From Mycolicibacter minnesotensis (lineage in GTDB: Bacteria > Actinomycetota > Actinomycetes > Mycobacteriales > Mycobacteriaceae), in assembly GCF_010731755.1 (NCBI RefSeq), contig NZ_AP022589.1, positions 1,550,001-1,614,000 on the forward strand: a stretch of 64,000 nt of DNA. The letters are read 5' to 3'. Positions 59,901 to 64,000 of the stretch are shown here, in pieces. The position numbers were made by a program, and so were the translations under genes. How positions within the stretch are numbered: the stretch's first letter is position 1; every line of letters begins with the position of its first letter. The notes beneath the pieces are model-generated. The model searched no databases and was not told the DNA's origin. It was given only the letters and a program-made list of their open reading frames with translations.

Positions 59901-62900
59901 ATTGACGTTGATGGCATCACCGGCAGTACCGGCAGTGCCGTTCTTGCCCGAACCACCATTGCCGCCAACACCGGCCGTGCCATTGGCGGCATTGCCACCG
60001 ACCTGGGAACCACCCAAACCGGCGTTTCCACCGAGGCCACCGTTGCCACCGGCGGTACCGGCCGCCGCAGCACCATCGCCGGCAGCGTTGTACCCGGCAC
60101 CACCGGCACCACCGCTGCCGCCCTTACCGGCCACACCATTAGTGCCCGCAGCAGCCTGCACCCCGCCACCGGACACACCACCAGCGCCACCAGCTCCGGC
60201 GTTACCACCATTGCCACCATTGCCACCCGCACCACCGTCAGGGCTACCGGCCGTACCCGCGGTACCGATCACACCATTGGTGCCGTCGGTTCCACTACCG
60301 CCCTTGCCGCCGACACCACCGGCGCCCTGCGTGCCGGCCACCGAACCGGTACCCGCCACACCACCATTGCCACCAGCACCACCAGTACCACCAGACGTTC
60401 CGGCTGCCGCACCCGCAACCACCGCGTCATAACCAGCGCCACCAGCGCCACCAGCACCACCATTGCCGCCGGTACCTGTCGTGGCCCGCGTGACACCGTC
60501 AGCCTGCACACCACCGAGGCCGCCGTTACCACCCTTGCCACCGGCGGTACCCGCAGTGCCATTGACGTTGATGGCATCACCGGCAGTACCGGCAGTGCCG
60601 TTCTTGCCCGAACCACCATTGCCGCCAACACCGGCCGTGCCATTGGCGGCATTGCCACCGACCTGGGAACCACCCAAACCGGCGTTACCGCCCACACCAC
60701 CATTGCCACCCGCAGTACCCGCCGCGGCAGCACCATCGCCGGCAGCGTTGTACCCGGCACCACCGGCACCACCATTGCCGCCCTTACCGGCCACACCATT
60801 AGTGCCCGCAGCAGCCTGCACCCCGCCACCGGACACACCACCAGCGCCACCGGCACCGGCGTTACCACCATTGCCACCATTGCCACCCGCACCACCGTCA
60901 GGGCTACCGGCCGTACCGGCAGTACCGACCGCGCCCGTCGCGCCCGCAGTGCCCGAGCCGCCCTTGCCGCCCACGCCGCCCGCGCCGTGCGCACCGGCAA
61001 CCGAACCGGTGCCCCCGACACCACCGTTGGCACCCGCACCACCATTGCCACCGGAAGTCCCGGCTGCCGCACCCGCAACCACCGCGTCATAACCAGCGCC
61101 ACCAGCACCACCAGCACCACCATTGCCGCCGGTACCTGTCGTGGCCCGCGTGACACCGTCAGCCTGCACACCACCGAGGCCGCCGTTACCACCCTTGCCA
61201 CCGGCGGTACCCGCAGTGCCATTGACGTTGATGGCATCACCGGCAGTACCGGCAGTGCCGTTCTTGCCCGAACCACCATTGCCGCCAACACCGGCCGTGC
61301 CATTGGCGGCATTGCCACCGACCTGGGAACCACCCAAACCGGCGTTTCCACCGAGGCCACCGTTGCCACCGGCGGTACCGGCCGCCGCAGCACCATCGCC
61401 GGCAGCGTTGTACCCGGCACCACCGGCACCACCATTGCCGCCCTTACCGGCCACACCATTAGTGCCCGCAGCAGCCTGCACCCCGCCACCGGACACACCA
61501 CCAGCGCCACCGGCACCGGCGTTACCACCATTGCCACCATTGCCACCCGCACCACCGTCAGGGCTACCGGCCGTACCCGCGGTACCGACCGCGCCCGTCG
61601 CACCGTTGGTACCGGAACCACCGTTGCCGCCGACACCGCCAACACCGTGCAGACCCGCCACCGAGCCCGTGCCGGCCAAGCCACCGTTGCCGCCTACACC
61701 GCCGGCACCACCATCGGTACCCGGTGCCGCTCCGGCACCGACCGCGTCATACCCGGCACCGCCCTTCCCGCCAGCACCACCATCGCCACCGAGACCCGTG
61801 GTGGCGCGGGTGAGGCCATCAGACTGCAAGCCGCCTAATCCGCCATTGCCCCCGCGGCCACCCGCCTGACCGTCCGTTCCATCGATGTCGGTGGACGTCC
61901 CGTTGACGCCGTTCGCCCCGTCCTTGCCGTCGCCGCCATTGCCACCCACACCGGCCGAACCAGCACCGGCACGAGAGCCATCGACCTCGAGGCCGCCGAC
62001 ACCGGCGTTACCCCCGATGCCGCCATTACCGCCGGCAGTACCCGCAAGTGCCCCGGGGTCTGTGGCCGCGTCATATCCATGGCCACCCACCCCGCCATTG
62101 CCACCCGCACCTGCCGTGCCATCGCTACCGTCCGCTGCAAAGTTGCCGCCACCCGAGGCGCCGCCGGCACCACCGGCACCGGCATTGCCGCCAGTCCCAC
62201 CGTTGCCGCCGTCGCCGCCATTCATCGTCGACGCGGTCCCGGCAATACCGGTCGCACCGTTGATGCCCGCGGTACCCGAGCCGCCATCACCGCCGATACC
62301 GCCCGCGCCATGCGTGCCGGCTACCGTGCCAGTGCCGCCGACACCGCCGTTGCCACCGACACCACCGTTACCCCCGGACACACCGCCGCCGGCACCCTCG
62401 GTGACCGCGTCGTACCCGGCACCACCGGCAGCACCACTGCCACCATTGCCGCCGTCACCGGTGACGGCGCGCGTAACGCCATCGGCCTGCACGCCACCAA
62501 GACCACCGTTACCGCCAGCACCACCATTACCGCCAGCAGTGCCGTCGGCGGACAACGCGGTGCCATCGACGCCGGCAAAGCCTTGCCCGCCGGCACCGCC
62601 GTTGCCGCCGCTACCGGCGATGCCACCGGCGCCGCTGGCGGCCTGCCCGCCGGCACCCTGACCGCCAACACCGCCAAGTCCGGCATTTCCACCCGCACCA
62701 CCGGCCTGACCAGCGAATCCATCGACATGCAGGGCCGTGCCATCGTCGCCGTCGGCGCCATCATGGCCGTCACCACCAATGCCACCGTCGCCACCGGCCG
62801 CACCGACACCCTGGTCTCCTGCGGTGCCCGCAGCTCCCGCACTGGCGAACCAGCCGCCGGCCCCGCCGGCACCGGCCTTGCCGGCCGCTCCACCGTTGCC

Positions 62901-63908
62901 ACCGGCACCACCGTTGCCGCCACTGACCGCATCGACGCTGCCCGCCGTGCCGTCCGCTCCGTCTGCGCCGTCGCCGCCGGCACCACCAGCGGCACCGGAA
63001 CCACCCGAGCCACCCTTACCACCGGCGCCGAAGAGCAGGTACGAACCCCGACCACCGGCGCCGCCATTGCCCCCGGCGCCGCCACTCTGACCGGCCTCAC
63101 CGTCGGCACCAGGCAGAACACCGGCCAAGCCCGCGACCCCTGCTAGACCGTCGGCACCGTTTCCGCCAGCACCAGCGGTGCTGAACAGGCCCCACAGCGC
63201 AGCATCGCCACCGCGACCGCCGACGCCACCGTCGTCACCGGCGAAGAAGGCCTCGCCGCCGTCCCCACCGTCGCCTCCTCGGCTGAACCAAGCGAACAGA
63301 CCCGCCGCGCCGCCATCGCCGCCATCGCCGCCCTGATAGCCGTCGCCACCGGCACCGCCGTCGCCGCCGAACAAGCCACCCTGACCACCCGAACCACCAT
63401 CAAACTCGCCGCCCGTGCCATCGGCGTTCCAACCGGTTCCACCCGAACCCCAAATCCATCCGCCGGCAGCACCGTCGGGGTTGAGCGCAGTTCCGTCCGC
63501 CCCATCACCGAACGGCCGGAGCCAATCGATGTCACCCCAGTTGAAGGACGCATCCGCAGAACCCGGTAGATCAAGGAAATCCGCGCCGATAGCGCTCAGG
63601 CTCAGGTCCGCAAACAGTGCGTCCCACGTGGCCTGGTTGCCCAAGCCATCAAAGAACACCGACCAACTGGCCGGGTCCAAGACCACCGTCCACGCGTCCT
63701 GATCACCCCAATTGACGCTCACGCCGGCCATGGCGTCCCACAGCCCCTCACCGAAGAGGTCCACCCACACGTCTTCGACATCGGCATGCGCCGCGGGCGC
63801 TGCCGTCGGGAGCATCCCGAACGCCAGGAACGCGCTGACCGCAGTTCCCGCGCCAAAGATCCGGCTACTGCGAGTGTTCTGTGAACCACTCCGACGGTGA
63901 CGAGACAT
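50907..63908 (-). CDS. Giant PE-less PGRS protein 5 with beta-helix-like C-terminal region (about 4333 residues)
   Basis: The basic start (RHRRSGSQNTRSSRIFGAG) leads into TAVSAFLAFGMLPTAAPAAHA with AxA at 40-42, then a non-repetitive acidic/tryptophan-rich segment (about 43-145). Residues of about 145-3270 are PGRS repeats, including seven 220-221-residue tandem modules (DNA about 57900-62220) that are nearly identical. From about residue 3275 (DNA 50907-54085) the glycine blocks alternate with strand-like units such as GSTVEDSSATGG, ATITADSGSTITGSHV and GSSVDGATATGG, a pattern typical of right-handed beta-helices of large adhesins. The ATG at 63908 has AAGGAG nine bases upstream; an ATG at 63950 is unsupported. 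It is probably exported to the surface; its function is unknown. Confidence 0.85.
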   Translation of the reverse strand: MSRHRRSGSQNTRSSRIFGAGTAVSAFLAFGMLPTAAPAAHADVEDVWVDLFGEGLWDAMAGVSVNWGDQDAWTVVLDPASWSVFFDGLGNQATWDALFADLSLSAIGADFLDLPGSADASFNWGDIDWLRPFGDGADGTALNPDGAAGGWIWGSGGTGWNADGTGGEFDGGSGGQGGLFGGDGGAGGDGYQGGDGGDGGAAGLFAWFSRGGDGGDGGEAFFAGDDGGVGGRGGDAALWGLFSTAGAGGNGADGLAGVAGLAGVLPGADGEAGQSGGAGGNGGAGGRGSYLLFGAGGKGGSGGSGAAGGAGGDGADGADGTAGSVDAVSGGNGGAGGNGGAAGKAGAGGAGGWFASAGAAGTAGDQGVGAAGGDGGIGGDGHDGADGDDGTALHVDGFAGQAGGAGGNAGLGGVGGQGAGGQAASGAGGIAGSGGNGGAGGQGFAGVDGTALSADGTAGGNGGAGGNGGLGGVQADGVTRAVTGDGGNGGSGAAGGAGYDAVTEGAGGGVSGGNGGVGGNGGVGGTGTVAGTHGAGGIGGDGGSGTAGINGATGIAGTASTMNGGDGGNGGTGGNAGAGGAGGASGGGNFAADGSDGTAGAGGNGGVGGHGYDAATDPGALAGTAGGNGGIGGNAGVGGLEVDGSRAGAGSAGVGGNGGDGKDGANGVNGTSTDIDGTDGQAGGRGGNGGLGGLQSDGLTRATTGLGGDGGAGGKGGAGYDAVGAGAAPGTDGGAGGVGGNGGLAGTGSVAGLHGVGGVGGNGGSGTNGATGAVGTAGTAGSPDGGAGGNGGNGGNAGAGGAGGVSGGGVQAAAGTNGVAGKGGNGGAGGAGYNAAGDGAAAAGTAGGNGGLGGNAGLGGSQVGGNAANGTAGVGGNGGSGKNGTAGTAGDAINVNGTAGTAGGKGGNGGLGGVQADGVTRATTGTGGNGGAGGAGGAGYDAVVAGAAAGTSGGNGGAGANGGVGGTGSVAGAHGAGGVGGKGGSGTAGATGAVGTAGTAGSPDGGAGGNGGNGGNAGAGGAGGVSGGGVQAAAGTNGVAGKGGNGGAGGAGYNAAGDGAAAAGTAGGNGGVGGNAGLGGSQVGGNAANGTAGVGGNGGSGKNGTAGTAGDAINVNGTAGTAGGKGGNGGLGGVQADGVTRATTGTGGNGGAGGAGGAGYDAVVAGAAAGTSGGTGGAGGNGGVAGTGSVAGTQGAGGVGGKGGSGTDGTNGVIGTAGTAGSPDGGAGGNGGNGGNAGAGGAGGVSGGGVQAAAGTNGVAGKGGSGGAGGAGYNAAGDGAAAAGTAGGNGGLGGNAGLGGSQVGGNAANGTAGVGGNGGSGKNGTAGTAGDAINVNGTAGTAGGKGGNGGLGGVQADGVTRATTGTGGNGGAGGAGGAGYDAVVAGAAAGTSGGTGGAGGNGGVAGTGSVAGTQGAGGVGGKGGSGTDGTNGVIGTAGTAGSPDGGAGGNGGNGGNAGAGGAGGVSGGGVQAAAGTNGVAGKGGSGGAGGAGYNAAGDGAAAAGTAGGNGGAGGNAGLGGSQVGGNAANGAAGVGGDGGDGKDGAAGTAGDAINVNGTAGTAGGGGGNGGLGGLQGDGVTRAVQGLGGDGGAGGVGGAGYDAVSAGAAAGTSGGNGGMGGNGGIAGAGSVAGNHGAGGVGGQGGSGTDGADGGVGTAGTAGSPDGGAGGNGGDGGNAGAGGAGGFSGGGTQAATGGNGSAGAGGNGGVGGAGYDAASDGGAAAGTNGGNGGTGGNAGKGGAEVGGGNAADGAAGVGGNGGDGKDGAAGTAGDAINVNGTAGTAGGGGGNGGLGGLQGDGVTRAVQGLGGDGGAGGVGGAGYDAVSAGAAAGTSGGNGGMGGNGGIAGAGSVAGNHGAGGVGGQGGSGTDGADGGVGTAGTAGSPDGGAGGNGGDGGNAGAGGAGGFSGGGTQAASGTNGSAGTGGDGGAGGVGYDAASDGGAAAGTAGGNGGTGGNAGKGGAEVGGGNAADGAAGVGGNGGAGKDGATGSDSSTVGVDGGDGGTGGAGGDGGLGGFEVNGTDRADSGNGGAGGAGGTGGAGYTGVNSPGVGVAGDNASAGGAGGAGGKGGSGFVAGAGGSGGAGGVGGNGGDGYTAVAGSGDSGTNGGSAGAGGAGGNGGEGGSSANGTAGNGGNAGSGGNAGTAGNGGDGAGGGGGNNAGAGGKGGDGADGGAAGSIGLAGAGAGGSNGSAGTSGTDSAGGAGGAGGDAQGFGVDGVTGQDGGLGGAGGAGGAHADGGVGGAGGSGADGAAGISGVAAGSSATTAGGAGGKGGAGGVGGAGGAVSGVSGNGGQGGEGGTGGAGGSGVDGAAGTDNSGNTGVAGGNGGKGGNATIGGAGGAGGAGGAAGAAGGGGSGQHGQGGAGGDGGLGGNAGVGGNGGTGGDGDGASSIAAGKGGNGGTGGFVGRGGTGGAGGDNGDGTYAAAGSQGAVGLGGDGGNGGNGGDGVGQLPDGTGQAGAAGGNGGSAATAGYNDPLKGAGNGGAGGNGGAGAAGADNAAGDGYAGGAGGAGGNGGQGGFQNGHGGNTTGTGGAGGKGGTGGEGGAATGVIGNGGAGGAGGAGGVGGWAGTAELPGSISDGYDHSVIGGNAGNGGEGGVGGAGGESNAGTGGTGGAGGVGGEAGRGGWGSLQGTDGGNGGIGGNGGNGGVGGKGVFGGTGGAAGDGGTGGTGGHGGYGSPGFDAGDGGLGGAAGNGGVGGAGGEGIDAASGGVGGAGGDGGLGGRGGTAGNPGAVTGAPGRDGGVGGTAGNGGNAGAGGAGAGDAADGANGVGGDGGLGGRGGQAAGGSGTDANGNGYDGGNGGAGGAGGAGGQGIGGVGGGNGGRGGQGGQALGGAAGANAPAGSGLDGGKGGNGGNGGAAGQGGAGTDGGQDGAVGAGGWAGTAGAGGKGADGASGVAAGNGGAGGNGGSAGAGNNANPDPSDYNPGKAGNGGVGGAGGNQGAGTAAGNGGAGGDGGDATGGAAGIGGAGGAGGTGSTSVGGNGGSGGNGGDAGLGPVVTDPAPGANGVNGIAGGAGGAGGAGGNGIGGGTGGTGGTGGNGSNGTDGVDAVAPGANGGDGGNAGAGGAGGAGGKGGTGLSGSAGGQGGNGGTGGIAGKGGDGGDGADGGTGLLAGNGGNGGSVSGGVGGAAGAGGTGGTTGASGTVGATGAGGAGGNGGDGGDAAGLIGGIPQSGGTGGNGGNGGTGATGGTGGDGGKGAGVGNGATGGGGGVGGTGHQGSGDIGYGGGGGGGGGGAYLGGTGDTTGTTVTGGKGGNGENGTVSGPGAPGLTGGVASLVIDGTVENVTITGGSSSADFAGGSAIVTVDATSTITGGSITGGNAGAGGAGGDAKLAATDGAAIIDSSVTGGNGGDDYAGGAAVIEAVGSDVTVTNVTVVGGNAGNGGEGGGAIVNVDSGASVTGTQVTGGNGGDGGAGGSATVYATDGSTVEDSSATGGNASASAAGGDATITADSGSTITGSHVVGADGGGGGEEFARGGFSLFSVPGTDGAGGDATITATGGGVVTNSTAYGGQGGTGTDGGHGGNGGAGRITAVGAGSSVDGATATGGNGGNASGVDSVGGTGSDADVAAAFGGTVTNGSATGGDGGSATEGGVGGAGGYSAVTAGVEGGAGGSTSGDGQGGNGGSADGAGSIGGKGGSGNIQSGFVRTGIGGNDGSASGTAQGGNGGDATGGGKGGTGATGSVVAGGSGATANGTANGGNGGAGLEGGTGGNGSAGQVGAFAAGSQASGTASSGNGGDGTGAGSVGGNGTIGNIQAFGQNSQASGTATGGDGGAASDGGRGGTGGQGRIVANADGSIATGSTATGGDGGSGLGGVNASGALGGQGYVFAGTLGDAGSGGNITGSTATGGDASSTINGGIAKVEAINGTIANSSAVGADGGGAGLGGYATVSATNGGSISGSHAIAGQNGATATGGNATVSADGTGSTVSGSTATGGNAGVGSTGGIGGAGGAATVAVTNGASVTNTTVTAGAGGAGTDGGHGGLGGFVLAGANGAGSSITGTAFGGVGGAGTNGTGGEGGSGQLIVDDAGGTVGGGNTAIAIGGAGGAGTDGGVGGKGWFGELEANGAGGLSYGTATGGSGGNATGAGSVGGVGATGIIQSARPEGGGIGGTAHGTATGGNGGDATGGGKGGAGDRGSILAGGTGAEASGIAQGGNGGDASAAGATGGKGGSANLSAFNATADGTLTAGDGGAGLGGDGGLGGRAWLQATYPGTSITASTATGGTGGDGGLNGAGGAKGGAGGAGGWGNVQLQGPAPTSVTGSAGVGGNGGNGGDGGPGVGDGAGGKGGSGGTGGFNGQSGTGGDGGDGGVGQPGGVTGTAGTNGTSN
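57900..62222 (-). repeat. Tandem 660-bp repeats inside PGRS gene 5
   Basis: A marker sequence (Ser-Pro-Asp-Gly-Gly) recurs at 58258, 58921, 59581, 60241, 60901 and 61561, with a diverged seventh copy at 62220: spacings 221, 220, 220, 220, 220 and 221 codons. Whole 60-base stretches are identical between units (59581-59760 equals 60241-60420; 59821-60000 equals 60481-60660 and 61141-61320), while short islands differ. Confidence 0.92.
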
Positions 63909-63934
63909 GGGCACGTTCTCCTTAGCTGGAGATA

Positions 63935-63947
63935 TTGACGGCGGCGT
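63935..63947. promoter_or_regulatory. TTGACGGCGGCGT element upstream of PGRS gene 5
   Basis: Identical to 50105-50117. Here it is part of a palindrome, ATTGAC-6-GTCAAT (63934-63951), lying between the promoter and the Shine-Dalgarno sequence. Confidence 0.4.
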
Positions 63948-63965
63948 CAATTCTTATGGGTGGCT

Positions 63966-63993
63966 AGGCTAGCAGGGGCATTCCGCTAGTCAA
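63966..63993 (-). promoter_or_regulatory. Housekeeping-type promoter of PGRS gene 5
   Basis: On the minus strand TTGACT (63993-63988), a 16-base spacer and TAGCCT (63971-63966) lie about 60 bases before the start codon. This is the best -35/-10 pair in the window. Confidence 0.55.
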
Positions 63994-64000
63994 CCCCGCT

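Noticed and set aside
58344..61838. Plus-strand Thr/Arg-rich frame opposite the tandem repeats of PGRS gene 5
   Set aside because: It repeats with the same 220-codon period because it is read from the same DNA; nothing suggests it is translated.
57900..62222. CRISPR-like array
   Set aside because: The repeats are 660 bp, in frame and lie inside a coding gene; there are no short direct repeats with unique spacers and no cas genes.

Overview
The window is high-GC actinobacterial DNA and almost certainly comes from a non-tuberculous Mycobacterium, possibly of the M. terrae/Mycolicibacter type (the species is a guess). A backbone of genes keeps the order of the M. tuberculosis Rv3773c-Rv3789 region: an Rv3773c-like gene, echA21, lipE, a PIG3-type quinone oxidoreductase (Rv3777), a class V aminotransferase-like gene (Rv3778c), the GT-C glycosyltransferase Rv3779, bpa (Rv3780), wzt-glfT1-wzm (Rv3781-Rv3783) and a GtrA gene (Rv3789). 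The last group builds and exports the arabinogalactan of the cell wall.

Into this backbone are set five glycine-rich PGRS genes, all on the minus strand and together about 38 kb: 4129-8742, 15210-24284, 24423-33197, 47523-50072 and 50907-63908 (the last encodes about 4333 residues). None has a PE domain. Each starts with a signal-peptide-like N-terminus ending in an AxA site, then a short segment of its own, and the first three then show a motif resembling the GRPLIGNGANG linker of PE_PGRS proteins. Four further secreted-type genes lie beside them: three with an LRPY(V/A)TxG N-terminus, like proteins that databases call GjpA porins (8802-9944, 33285-35690, 35731-38034), and a smaller one (46648-47310). 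The arrangement suggests operons: 9944 to 4129 (GjpA-like, then PGRS) and 38034 to 15210 (two GjpA-like, then two PGRS, about 23 kb). The co-transcription of GjpA-like and PGRS genes is the best candidate here for an undescribed surface system.

Layout. 1-3989: small metabolic genes (CoA metabolism, SMR transporter, thioesterase, esterase). 3991-4053: a long perfect inverted repeat. 4129-9944: first PGRS/GjpA-like pair. 9945-13094: a less GC-rich island with three MarR-family regulators and long intergenic stretches that carry a shared regulatory block and KstR-like boxes. 13095-13184: tRNA-Ser(UGA). 13253-15064: quinone oxidoreductase and an MbtK-like acyltransferase. 15210-38034: second PGRS/GjpA-like operon. 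38300-40225: fatty acyl-AMP ligase. 40263-46638: cell-wall backbone. 46648-50072: small secreted protein and fourth PGRS. 50390-50800: gtrA. 50907-63908: giant PGRS whose C-terminal quarter looks like a beta-helix repeat domain.

Many backbone genes appear to be leaderless: a TANNNT -10 element lies 6-8 bases before the start codon. The PGRS and GjpA-like genes instead carry Shine-Dalgarno sequences. Where a PGRS gene ends against a plus-strand neighbour, or just ahead of the next gene, a strong hairpin separates them. All statements about homologues come from recognition of the sequences; no database search was run.
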